Source: Lingula anatina (lineage: Eukaryota > Brachiopoda > Lingulata > Lingulida > Lingulidae). From it: a stretch of DNA of 60,000 nt. A model generated the notes under the pieces. That model was given only the letters and a program-made list of their open reading frames with translations. It had not been told where the DNA came from and searched no databases. The stretch is taken from assembly GCF_001039355.2 (NCBI RefSeq), contig NW_019775408.1:236144-296143 (forward strand). The letters are read 5' to 3'. A program made the translations under genes and the position numbers. Below are positions 1-11,900 of this stretch, in pieces. Position 1 is the stretch's first letter, and every line of letters begins with the position of its first letter.

Positions 1-1315
1 CAAAGCCTACCTATAAACTAACAGTTGATAAAAAATGTTCGTCTCAGATCGTGCATTGTTCAATATCACACGTGAAAGCTCCTTTACTTACATGTGTATT
101 CTTCCCCGTGTACCAAATGCTTCCTTTCTGTCTACAGCTCTATATACACTTAACAAACACCAGGTGGTAGCAGAATAAATATAAAGATGCACTTACGCGC
201 ATTGCAGTGTTAGCTATCACTTCTTACCTGGGCGTCCACCCGACCTGCTGAAGGAGTGAAATGGGGGGATGTGGATTAATGTTATGACAACTGTCAGTTA
301 TTTTACAGGCGGGAGGAATTCTCAGTGACGTATTTCGGGAGTTTTTTGCTGGCGGGATTGAGTCTGTTTGATGAATAAAATGATTTGTAGGTCTATGACA
401 GGTCTGTTTTTTGTTTCAATTTTCTTATGTATCTTCACATAATCTATCATTTAGGTGAATCACAGAAGGACGGTGCAATAAAATGGATATCATTCGGAAA
501 GACTGGAAACGGAAGGTGATAAGTTAACAAGATGAGTCTATTCATTCAGCATGAATCAACTAATCTTGTCATCATGTCATAATCTTGTTCGGGAACTTTA
601 TTTGTCTTAAATGTGATATAAAAATATGAAATCAAGTATGCGGCAACTCGCCATTTCCAATTAATGGCTACATAACTTTGCCCAACAGACCCTGAACTTT
701 AAAATAATGTACAGTTTGGGTCAGTTTATACAAGGGAACTAAGGTCCTATTCCCAAAGACACCATCGGTCGATGCAGATCGATCGTAGATTGGACAAACC
801 CAGCTAGTGCAATGCGTGAATCTGAATGCGCCCATGGACATCATCGATCTATAGAGACTGATCCAACTCTGTCAGGACTCTTGCTGAGTGAAATCAGAAA
901 ATACAGACAAGCTGGTGACGTAGGTCTAAAAAAGAGGAGTCGCGTCATTCAGTTAAGGTGACTGCAATTGGCGAGAGTCAATTTATCCGATTCCACATTA
1001 GCACGAATCCCCCACAGTTGGACCGACCCAGCGAGTACGATGTGTGAATCTGAATGTAATCTATGAGGGGTTCAAGTCTGAAAATCTTGGCCTTTTGCCG
1101 CTCTTATATTTTAACTTGTGCTTCTTATCAAAAGAAACCCCCGATATTACGAAAACGGCAGTTACTCATGTGGTCATATTAATAATTAAATTCAAAATGT
1201 TATTAAATTATACAAAAAAATTATGGGCATGCGTTTCCCTCATTACACGCCTCAAATATAAATAGGCCCCTATATGGCAAGAAAGGACTTAATATCTAGG
1301 CTTACATAGATCCGT
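1..1315. other. Intergenic, no gene seen
   Basis: No reading frame with splice-consistent homology is visible on either strand. The stretch lies beyond the poly(A) signal of the selenophosphate synthetase gene. The only structure noticed is a diverged direct repeat of about 39 bases at 790-828 and 1018-1056, 33 of 39 identical by eye. Confidence 0.5.
790..1056 (+). repeat. Pair of diverged 39-bp direct repeats
   Basis: The segment 790-828 recurs at 1018-1056 with about six mismatches; both end in GTGAATCTGAATG. The 190 bases between them are unrelated. The pair could be two copies of a dispersed repeat or the flanks of a decayed insertion. No terminal inverted repeat was recognised. Confidence 0.45.
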
Positions 1316-1321
1316 TTTATT
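1316..1321 (-). terminator. Poly(A) signal of SEPHS
   Basis: TTTATT on the plus strand is AATAAA on the minus strand. It is the first canonical signal downstream of the SEPHS stop codon, giving a 3' UTR of roughly 740 bases. Any SECIS element should lie between here and 2060. Confidence 0.6.
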
Positions 1322-1510
1322 CAGAATGATGACTTGAACATACATGTTTATCTACGTTTTAAACGAGAAATACATGAAGCTGGTACAATCTTAAGAAAAT
1401 TACAATTACCATCCAATTTACAACAATCAAAACAAAATTTTACGACCACAAGACGAAATAATTTCTGATGCCAAAACAACCAGAGCTGGTACACTGTTCG
1501 TGATTACGTT

Positions 1511-1591
1511 GACCAGTTTTCAAAGTGTTCCACCAAACGGCACCTTTTTCGAAAGGGTTTGCACACTTTGGCTTCATGTAGAAAACGGGTC
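1511..1591 (-). other. Imperfect SECIS candidate in the SEPHS 3' UTR
   Basis: Read on the minus strand this is the most extended foldback in the 3' UTR. Outer arms GACC...GGTC (1591/1511) enclose ATGA at 1577-1574, an arm CAAAGTGT pairing with ACACTTTG, an unpaired AAA at 1560-1558, a small apical hairpin and a 3' TGA at 1522-1520. These are the ingredients of a SECIS (ATGA, apical AA, 3' GA), and the ATGA-to-AA spacing of 13 bases is close to normal. However, a four-base bulge separates ATGA from the helix, which is not canonical. Treat it as a candidate only. Confidence 0.3.
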
Positions 1592-2060
1592 ACCAACCAA
1601 ACTGGTGGATGAAGAGGCCTATATGTTCATCGTCTCAGAACGCTCAGTGACGCGCAGGGTGCTCAAGCCTGCACGAGGACTGTCCCGCACTGAAGATGAA
1701 AGTGAACAGCGATTGGGTGGTCTTCACTTTCTTTCTTTCATCATCATCACAGGTTGATTTAAAAGCGATTTCAACAATGATAATCTTTGGGTCACAGTAG
1801 AATTTCTTTTCACTGAATATCACCGATTTAATTTTCTTCACATATCTAAAAGTCGCCCACATATTGCTAATGGAAAGATATGAAGTGATCAGATTCTTGG
1901 GAAGAAAATGCCCATTAATAGAAATTAAAATGCTTCGGATACGCAGCGCAGATGGTAAAAACTGTAACAACTGCTGCAATCGATACTCCTACACTTGCCG
2001 CCGTAAGCTTCTTGCGCAAAAATAGTCCCTGGTCCGTGTGCACATTCACGTTCAATACTG

Positions 2061-5000
2061 CTACCACAACTCTCCCTCCTTTTCTTTCGCTGGTACTTCA
2101 ATAACTCTTGGCTTGTCAATGATTCTTGCAGAACGATTTCCTTTCTCGACAATCCCTATGATCCAGGCCTGATAACCTTCCTGTTTTTCAATGTCTTTAC
2201 AAAATGCTGCCGCTTGCTCTCTGGGTAACGTGATTAGCAAGCCACCTGAAACATGAAGTAATGGTAAAAATGATTCGAGGCAGATAACTCAATCAAAGGA
2301 AAGAATGTCAAATGCCACTAAAATTGGAAGATTCAATAGCTCAGCATATGGGAACATTTGGGACGAAAAAAGCCCAAGGTACGTAGTAACTCTGGGAGCA
2401 GATTATTTCGAGTGCATTTCTTGTCTTTACTACAAAAATGACAGGATTCACCAACCTCTCAGTGTACTTATGTTTAACCCTGATTAAAATCTCAAAGTAT
2501 AAAATATGAATTTTGCCAAATTAAGGTACAAAGTCTTTCTGGTCACCAAGCACAACGCAATTAAAATATTATGTACAGGAAATTTTATATCAAAGACTAG
2601 TCTTTTTAAGTGCATTTTTGTCACATAAGTATCCGTGTCAGACTCAAAGCGCATGCATTTGTATTTTGTTAATATTTATTTTAAAAAAAGTCCGTACCTG
2701 ATGTTTCAGCCGACTGTCCTTGCAAAAGTCCAAACATATTACCGCACGCCTTGCTGACGGCCGCCATCTTGGCAATGATGGGAAGGTTATGTATGACGAA
2801 CCCGACCTCGTTCTTCTGAATGCGTGCCAGGTTGCTCGCATGCCCAAGGAGACCGAATCCCGTGACATCCGTGGCGCCATGCGCGTTGTACTTGTGCATT
2901 AGTCTTGCAGCTGTGAGAGAAAATAAAATCAAATTGTTAGTCAAATGTTTGCCTCGATTACAACTGAACTCACCCGTCCTGTTCAATCGGGCCAAACAAG
3001 ACAGTGCAATTATCCAAACTAAAACATCTTACTGAATTAATCAACCCTAAAACTCAATGACACCTGTTTAAATTCCAATAGCTCACCTGTCCTGTTCAGC
3101 CTGGCCATACTGAACATTGCACGTTGGTAAGCCTTCTTCACGTCCTCCTCGCTGACCACCAGCTTAATCCTGTTCCATCTCTCGGGCTGGTCAAGCCACT
3201 GGTAGGCATTGACCGCCACTTGGGTCCCTAGGGGCTTGGTCAGTACTAGGACATCACCAATGACAGCGTTGTCTGGCCTAAAATAACCGCATCGATATGT
3301 ACAACAACAATGATAAATATGAACAACTCTGATACTGGAACTTACATTTAGCAACTGACCAACATTGTGGTCTCAACCTGCGACCTTTCACTAGGTGAAC
3401 GAGCTGGATGGACTGGTCACCTGATCTTTGGTCATACAGCTAGAAATAGTATCCAGTGCCTATGAGTTGACTCTTTCGACCAACATTTCTAACTATCTAG
3501 GACTCACTGCTTAATAAGATCTGTATTCAAAGCCAACTAACAAGTAGAAATTAACATGCTGCTTCAAATCTCGATTTGCGAGTACCTCAATCAATGTGAC
3601 AGATGTGACAGCAGTTGTAAGTTCACCATTTACTTACATGATGAATTCATTAGGCTGGCAGACAGTGGTAGCCACTCCACCAATGGTCATCCATGGGTTT
3701 ATCACTGTCTGACCACCGGTCACCTGTGTGTTTGCCTCTTCTGCCAGATCCTGAAATATCAGAAGACACATACAGTGTGCATAAAACAGACTTCTAAAAT
3801 CCTGTTAAAAGACATATGAACAAGAACGGTGGTAAGGAAAACTGAACAATAAATTCTTGTAGCCAAATTATTTACAGCTTTTTAGTCTGAACAAATATTC
3901 TGTATGTGCATCAACATCACAGAACATATTTGACAGTAACCTCTCCAGTAAACAAAAGAAGTCAACATCTAGTCATCTGTAGCTGCAAAAGACCTACTTC
4001 CTGGCTGGAGCTCTTTTGTGAAACAGACCCATGCACCCTGAAAAACAACATAAAACCACTTGTCTACCTTGAACCCTGTCAACATCAGTGGAACCACAAC
4101 ATCTCTCTCCTTGTCTCCCATCTTGTTGCTAACGGCCAGCAGCGCCAGCATGTTGTCACATTCTGTCACTCCCATGGCGTACAGGTCACTCAGCACATTA
4201 GCACAAGCAATCCTGCCCTGGGAAAAGAGGAAAGTTGACGATACCAATTAAAACAACTTTCAAATACTTATACTTGCATTTTATCTGAAAACCTTGAAAA
4301 AACACAATTTTCCTACTTGTATAGATATTCATTTTCATTAACTTAAACATATGATATAATCTTCTCATGTAAAATCTTATTTTGTTTTATTTTATGTTGA
4401 TAAAATACTTCTTCAGGTTATAAATATAAATTTCAACTTATTCATAAGCAAAGCTTGCGTAAATCAAAGAAAACTTTTCATATTACTTGATTTATTGTCA
4501 AATAGAAATGGCGTTTAATCTTACAAATCACAGGATAATTGTTAAATACAGCTACATTTACAGGAAGGAAAGGCTCACAACAAAGTAATGAACCATACTT
4601 ATGTTACATTACTTCACTGATGAAAAATTCTTGGTTTGTTAATTTTTAGGAAAGTATTCAATCAATGATATGAATGTTTATTTATATTTTCTAAAAAGTG
4701 GAGCAGAGGTGGGGGAAGAAGGAGCATGATTGAGAAAATCATAAAAAGGTAATACAATTGCAGAAAATCAATTAGGAAACACATTGATTTTTTTTTTTTT
4801 ATATAATTTAAATGATCCTCTGTGCTTAATCAGCATGATAACATCTGGTGGTTGTGATGTCCTATGAGACTCTACCATCATGTAAGGGTCATCAACCAAT
4901 GGATAAAAGAAATCAGTTGTCTGGACCAATGACAGGCCACCGTGCCGCAGTGGAGTAACGCAGGCATCCATCCCAATTCCTACAAAACAAAGAAGAAATA

Positions 5001-6011
5001 ATGACAATATGAGCAATAGATAAGAAATCATGACAACAAGAACTGAGAAAGTGCCAGTCATCATTTTTAAACATAAAAATTGAACTGAGTTCTCTTGCAT
5101 AAATAAAATGATAAAAACATCATTCAGAAGTACGAAGGATATAGCTTAGAATAAACCTAGTTTATTTTTAAGCAAACATTTCTGCTTCATTAAAATTCTG
5201 ACCCAAGTAAAAGACTTATAGGGGTGATATTCTCCTTCTTTTTGACGAAATAAAATACCTTCTCCACCCCCCAAAGGATTTCTTAGGCTCAAGGTGTTTT
5301 GATTGAAATATTATACTTCATTTCAATGCGTTCCATGCTTTTCGATAATCACATTGTTGTGGCAGTTTAAAGGACAAGAGATAAGCTTCCCAGTTAAAAT
5401 AATGAACGTTAAATTCTCTAACCAATTCATGCAGCATGGTTGTAAAAAGATATTTTGGTTTATTCGCATACAACAACTCGTGCCACTAGAATGTACTTTG
5501 ACCCAAACCACGTGGGCAACCCACGTGGGTGAATTAAGCCGGTAATCAACAAATCGGCGCCATTTTGTCTTCGAGAGCTCAGAAAGGAAAAATTTCCTTC
5601 AGACAATACACCCTCCAAAACAGCAAAAAGATCCAATTCTAATCCGAAGAAGCATTTATTTTACACATTTCTGACAAAATTGATGAAACTGGCCCAAAAT
5701 TGACCTTTAATTATGATCTTTAGCAAAATCGGACCCTGGACCGTTCCGCTGGTTCCCCGCCTGGGGACCGATCGTTCGGCCAGGGACCATGTGGTTGACT
5801 TACCAACGCGTGGGACTTGAGCCACATACTGGAAGTGAGACTGTTCAGCATCCTGTGCACTGCTGTCCTGTTGGAGTCCCTCAAGAAGTTTGAGCAGAAC
5901 TTCTTGGGGGACTTTACACCCTCATCCTTTCAGGTCAGCATATTTAGTAAGCCGGAAATTTGCATCCAGCTCGTGTGCAACAGGATCGAACGGCCGTCTC
6001 AAGCTCTCCAT
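2061..6011 (-). CDS. SEPHS2: Selenophosphate synthetase with UGA-encoded selenocysteine (SPS2 type)
   Basis: Makes selenophosphate from selenide and ATP, the selenium donor for Sec-tRNA synthesis; cytosolic. Seven minus-strand exons: 6011-5804, 4979-4876, 4217-4068, 3750-3638, 3277-3087, 2910-2698, 2245-2061, totalling 1164 bases (387 aa; human SEPHS1 is about 392). The start ATG at 6011 follows an in-frame TAG. The N-terminal glycine-rich loop reads LKG-TGA-GCKVPQE: codon 30 (5924-5922) is UGA where SEPHS1 has Thr and SEPHS2 has Sec, and the catalytic Lys is residue 33. Downstream are the ATP/Mg-binding AIRS segments ([33 protein letters not shown]) and the AIRS_C half ([23 protein letters not shown]). 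All seven exons join in phase, so the TGA is very unlikely to be a disabling mutation. The family is certain; SEPHS2 versus an undivided invertebrate SPS is a naming matter. Confidence 0.93.
2967..3010 (-). repeat. Degenerate copy of the end of SEPHS exon 5, with donor site
   Basis: The minus strand here encodes ARLNRTG followed by GTGAGT. It closely resembles the true exon end at 3123-3081 (ARLNRT plus GTGAGC), about 110 bases away in the following intron. Reading through from the real exon hits a stop at about 3037, so the copy cannot be used as an alternative 3' extension. It looks like a relic of a small tandem duplication. Confidence 0.55.
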
Positions 6012-7790
6012 CTTGAAGGCTGCGCTCCACTGATCAGACCTGACCTGCTACAAGTGGCCAAGTAGCACTCCCCCGAATTCCCTTTCGGTGGTTAGATGAC
6101 AAGCAATCGGTGTCCTTTAATCTCCCTGTACAAAGGGCGGGCGAGAAAAATGGCAGCCCTCCCTTCTTTGTTTGCAGCGCACGATGCGAGCTCAAAACAC
6201 CCGGATGTCCTATTAGTTGCCATATAATAAGATGCCGAACTGTGAGACACAGGGACCAGTCATTATTTTTCAAGATTTAGAGTTCTTTAGTCCATGGAGG
6301 ACGAAAACTCAGTTTGATATTTTTGTTTGCTTGCAGAATGAATGGATCAAACAAAATGAAATTAAAACTTTCATGCACAATAATTTTCAAAGTTATGTAA
6401 CATTTGAAGTTATTTACCTAACCTCCGACCGTTTTTAGAAATAAAAAAGTTATTTTACAAGGCTTTGAAACAGAAATTAGTAAGCATTTTTTCTCAACAA
6501 TTTTGTAAATCATCACCAAGGTAATCAGTCTTTGGATTTATGAACTCGTAGTTACCATTTAAAATGAACTACCTGTGAAAAATTTGGAAAGATGTAAGAA
6601 TGCCCCTTTAAAATTTTCACAAAGCCAGTCTTCATTGTCAGCAGTATCGAGCACTCAGTCTGGAAACATTTAATTAACGGTGGCCATTCAGTCACATTTT
6701 CAATAAAAAGATAAAATAAAAAAATAATTAATTAATTAAAAAACAATAATAAAACAGAACATGATAAAACAAACACAAACAATAAAATAAATAAAACAAC
6801 TCGTGTGAAAATAAGATTTTTGAAACTTCACATTTATTTATGGGTTCTTTAAAGAAAGAAATATGTGGAAATCTCAGGGTATATACTTCTAATATCACAG
6901 GCAACTAACTTCTGAGTGTCACCCTGCTGCCAATTCCTTTCTACTGTAAATTGTTCAATCTGTTTCTTTACTGCTTTTACTTAAAATTATTACTAGTAAT
7001 AAGCTAACACAGCTAGCATTTTAAAGGATTCAGTCAGGCTTTTTATGAAGGTACTGGGAAGAGCCTATCAATCTGTTTCTTGCATGGTCTTACACAATTT
7101 ACAGAGCACAATAAAATGAATAGATAACAGAATCTGGCTAATTGACTCTTTGACAATACAGTGCAGTAATGGAAATAGTAGAATTTTTTAACAGTTCTCC
7201 AGTAATTGAAATATGAATATAAATAATTGAATATGAAAAAGAAACTGATAAATAAATTCTGAAAGTATAAGTAATTTATAATGTTACCGATTACAAATCT
7301 TGGTTAAAAATCTGTTAATCTAACCATTATCTAACTAAAACTTGCAAATTGAATTTAAACAAATTACCTGTATGTACTAATTAAATATGCTAAAGCCAAA
7401 TTAATGATTTTAGTTCACCAACACTAACACAAGGAGTATATACTAGTAATTGGCAAAACCACAGAGCTCTGTGCACAACAGAAACATATTCTTGTTGTAT
7501 TATCTAGTGACTAGTTTAATTGGAGACCTATATAGTTAAACTCTCAGCTAAAACACCATATTTGTATTGTTCTTTTATTCAAAAGAACAAAACCACGTAA
7601 AGTCTGCATCATCAACCCTTTTTTTCCCACATTGTACGAATAATAATAAGTGACGAGCACTTTGTGCCAAATTTGCTGGGTGAATGTAAAGACATGTCTC
7701 TATTTCATAGCAATAAAACTGGACACATAGCTTCTTCATGTCTGTTTTTCACCAGTACTGAAATGAAAGGAATGAAAGCTGATCTGATGT
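6012..7790. other. Intergenic between SEPHS 5' end and ING3 3' end
   Basis: Both flanking genes run on the minus strand, so this holds the SEPHS promoter (roughly 6012-6300, the more GC-rich part) and the region past ING3. From 6500 onward it is AT-rich with no recognisable coding exon, RNA gene or transposon end. Confidence 0.5.
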
Positions 7791-7796
7791 TTTATT
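7791..7796 (-). terminator. Candidate poly(A) signal of ING3
   Basis: AATAAA on the minus strand, the first canonical hexamer below the ING3 stop codon. It implies a 3' UTR of about 1.15 kb. A variant ATTAAA lies nearer, around 8086-8091, and could be used instead. Confidence 0.4.
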
Positions 7797-8639
7797 CTCT
7801 TAATCTAAAACATTCTGAGAAAAAAAGCTGATACAGTCAGCAAGTTACTTGTGCACATGCAAATTCTTGCATGATTTTTTTTTCTTTTCTCTTATCTTTG
7901 TGCTTCCAAAGCATTGCATATTAAGCTTCCAATTGGTGAGGCATATTCAATATTTATGTGTACCATTCCATGATGACAAAATTTTCAGTATCAAACCCCC
8001 AACTCAAAATCCCTCTCCCATACCAAAAACATTGAATATGTGACAGGCTCACTGCATTACAATGGTCTTTATCGCTCTATAGAAATATTTAATCCAACAC
8101 GGCATTTCTAAAAATTTCTACCGTCTTGCATGACAGGAAATTTAAATCTGCAGGAGACTGATATCTACTTAATGTTGTTTTATATGTGTAGTTTTGTTAT
8201 ACAAGGTGAAGGTGTGAAATTAGTAATCTGACAGTGGTACACATCAATCTATTTTCAACTGTAGATTTTTCTATTTCACACGGTATACTGGGCTCACTAC
8301 AGGAAAAATTTTCTCATAGTCAAACATCTGGATGATTTTAGTCACAAAATTTCTAAGGTAAAAAGGTGATAATACAGTAGCTTTATAAACATTTTCTAGG
8401 CCAAACTAAAATATGTTAATCAACTGGCAATAATTTACAATTCTAGAGTGAGCCCTTGCAAGATTAACAATGTTTTTTTCTTCCTTTTTTGCTACACAAT
8501 TCTACCTTGACCAGATGAGTAGATTTCTAATTTAAAAAGAGTGCACATAGCTGTTGCTCTAGAGAGTGACAAAAGCTCAAGAATTCTATTGTTATTTGGC
8601 ACACATTGCTAACTAACACATGGCATTAATATAACCAAG

Positions 8640-8925
8640 AGAGAAAGCAAGACAAGTGCTCTTAAACTTGCGTTATGCCACATACACTGCTTTAAGAGAG
8701 AAGAAATGAGTGCTCTACAAGTAGTCTACTGTTAATTGCCACAGTTCTTTGCCATACATCAAACACATGTAGCCTTGCGCTCTCTGCAGAACTTTAAGTC
8801 TTATTTGCCACAGTTCTATGCCACATATCAAACAACTGTGGCCTAGAAAGACAGATGAGTGCTCTACAAGTTGTCTACAGTTATTTGTCACAATTCTTTG
8901 CCACACGCAGTTCTAATGCCAACCG
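8640..8925 (-). repeat. Degenerate tandem repeat in the ING3 3' UTR
   Basis: Three diverged units of roughly 80-110 bases share the phrases GAGTGCTCTACAAG, GTCTAC-GTTA-TTG and CACA-TTCTTTGCCA (plus-strand reading). The array abuts the ING3 stop codon and lies in its 3' UTR. Short open frames across it merely reflect the repeated phrase and are not genes. Confidence 0.55.
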
Positions 8926-8948
8926 GGTGATGACGACGAGAGATATAA

Positions 8949-11900
8949 TCACCTCCTTCCTCTTCTCTTCATGGCTGACGTGCACTGCGGACAGTACCAC
9001 TTTCCTTTTGGCGCCTGTGTGAGTCCCACACAACCATAATGGAACCACTCTATTGGGCACTGAAAGAAAGATGGAAATTGTGACATGAATTTGATTTGAC
9101 ATAGAGGAGCATATCTGGAAAAAGTTCAAGGGTAAATGGAGGAAAGGGACAAATCTGGCAAAAAGAATACCCGTAACAACAAGAACTGTCAGGCCTGACC
9201 AGGCTGCTCCACATACTGATTTAGTTTCAGTTTGTTGGTTATCTGAGTTTCATGCTTACTAAAATTTCAAGATTGTATTTATAAGAATAGCATTTGAATA
9301 TTTTCATAGAATATGCCTTGCAAATGTATATTTTTGCCTTCATTCACAATTAAAAATAAAACCCTACATGTTGAAACAAAGAACTGCTGATAAACCCATA
9401 AATAATAACCATTTCAAACACAGATTTCTGTAGACCACTGAAATTTTTAATAAACCAGTTGAATTCTACAGCACCTTATTACACAATACTTACATCTTGA
9501 TTATCACATCCAACCATATCTCCATAGGAAACCTGGTTACATACACAGTATCTAGGTTCATTTGGATCGTACGACCACTCGCCTTGCTGGCCATTTTCGT
9601 CCAAAAATGGCTCCGTCACCATCTCCTCCACCGTTGTAGGTGGTGCTGGTGTAGCTGCTGTTGATAAAGAGGCTGCAGGTGATGGCTGCGGTGTTGCGGG
9701 GGCTGATAAGGGTTGTGTGGGAGTTGGCTGGGCACCACTCTGTTTTTGTTGCTGCTGCTGTAGGTAGGCTGCAGCTTTTTGGGTTTGCCTATATTCATAA
9801 ATGATATACATTACAACTGGGCCCTCTCTTTCTCCTAAATGACAGGTACAAAGCATGCTAATTAATTTTTTAAAAATTTTCTTTTCTGCATTAAACGAGA
9901 GGGAAACCTCAAACAGACGGCATATTGATACCCATGTAACTTTGAAAGAAACAGTCTGCCACATGATTAAAGTGACACCTTTTCTGTGTAATCCTTGATC
10001 TGCTGAATTCCTGCAATATGATTCTACTGCTGTATCAAGATTACCGATTATAAGGTTGACTACCTCATAAGTTCAGACATAACTTCAAACCCAAAGTTTC
10101 ACTACAATCTCGGACATTCTATTTTAGATGATCAATCTGCATATTTATCAGTGTGAAGAGTTAAAATTATGACATTTAAACTAACAAAAACAAAACCTTC
10201 ATGTCAATTGACTGGTTGGCACTCTATTACATTCCTTATAGTAAGAACAGCTTACTTTTTAGTTCGTTGCGACCTCCCACTTTCTGGGGTAAGTGGAGCC
10301 TCTATGGCCGCCCCAGCCGTGATGAAATCTTTGGCTACCTGAGGGTTACTGAATACATTGTAACTAGCTTTAAAACTACCTGTTCTCCTGCCCTGCTGCA
10401 TCTGAAATGGGTAAGGAGTGTGGATGAACAATTATGACCCTTGATGAAGTTTTTAAACTTATTTACTTGCTTTCCAACAAATCAGCCATTGGATGTGTTT
10501 GTTTTATCTTTCAATCTATGATACGGAATCTCACTTGCTTATTTCAAGGTAAAAATAAGTTCCACTAAAAGACAATAATTTCTCTCAACATCATGATTTA
10601 AGAGAAACCAAAAGTCATGTTCAAAACTATTTTCCCATGTGGATGAGATATTTTGGGGCATAACTAAGTTAGTAAACAAGGCATCCTCTTATCTACCTTA
10701 AAGACCTGCTGTGTTGCTGCAATTGCTTGTGATGCTGCTGCCGCAATAGCTGCATTACTTTGTGCTCCGACTTGACCTGAAGAGAACAAAGCCAAATTTA
10801 TTGGAAGAAAATAATCATGCCCACTTAGTACTTACTGGCAAATTAGGACGAGTATTTTACTGGCAAATTAGAATGAATAATCCAAGTGAAATGCTTCTGG
10901 CTACTGTGGTAACAAGAATTGTACACAGCTCCGGCTCCTGTGTCAATATGTATAGTTCTGCAGTGTATGTACACAAGTACAAACTGTATGTACACAAGTA
11001 CAAACTGTTTACTATTTATTATATTGGTGTCATGCCATCTCAATGTTTACCAACCTAAAGTTAATCCTCCACCTCCTACAGTATTATATAAACTGGTATT
11101 TGTCTTAAATGTTTCCCTGGCAGCTTCATGGGCTAATGAAGACAGTACCCTCTCTGTTGTCTGTCGTTTGTCTAAATGGCTCGCTAGGGCATTGGACATC
11201 GTGTATTTTCGCTCTAGAGGGAAGATGTCAGAAAAAATGAAAATCTTGTATTGAATGTAAATCAGCATCATGTCATAAATCATATTCTTTTTATTGTTTT
11301 TAACCCTTATAGAATGCTTACTTTTTATCAATTGCAACAAAATAGAAACTTTCAATTGTGAAAGAAGTTAATAAGTATATAGAATCTTACTTTCATAATG
11401 TAGAGGCGTTATTACTTACTTTCTGCTTTATGGTTATTGTGCACAGGGGGATTGTCTAGTTCCAAGGAACCTAAAAGAAATGACACAACTACTACTAATC
11501 TTAGTAAATTAAAATTTACACTACCAAGTTTTAAGCTAACATGCCTGAATTCTTCGAATAATACCCTGCATATACTACTATAAATATTTTCTAGAATACT
11601 TAAAAAATTCAGCTTTAGAAAAAACTGGTTATTATACCAACTAAAATTATAGTCTGTTTGCAGACCATGATAACTGCTATGCTTTACAGTCATCAATTGT
11701 TACAAGAATGTCAACAAACATGACCAAGATATAGAAATGCCTTACGTTTTTCTAAAATTTCTGTAATTCCTGCATTGTCTGCTTCAAGTTCCATTTTAAA
11801 TTTCTGAAGTTCTAAATCTAGTTTTCGTAAATGTCTGTCGACCTGGAAAGAAAAATTTATCTTTCTCAGTGGGACATCAATTGTGATGGACAAAAAAATA

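Noticed and set aside
1690-1745. Minus-strand hairpin AAAGTGAA...TTCACTTT near ATGATGATGA, considered as the SECIS
   Set aside because: The stem is 8-9 bp but no GA partner follows the 3' arm and the ATGA is not adjacent to the helix.
3037-3354. Open frame running past the SEPHS exon at 3087-3277
   Set aside because: The conserved part ends at the GTGAGC donor and the rest is intron read-through to a chance stop.
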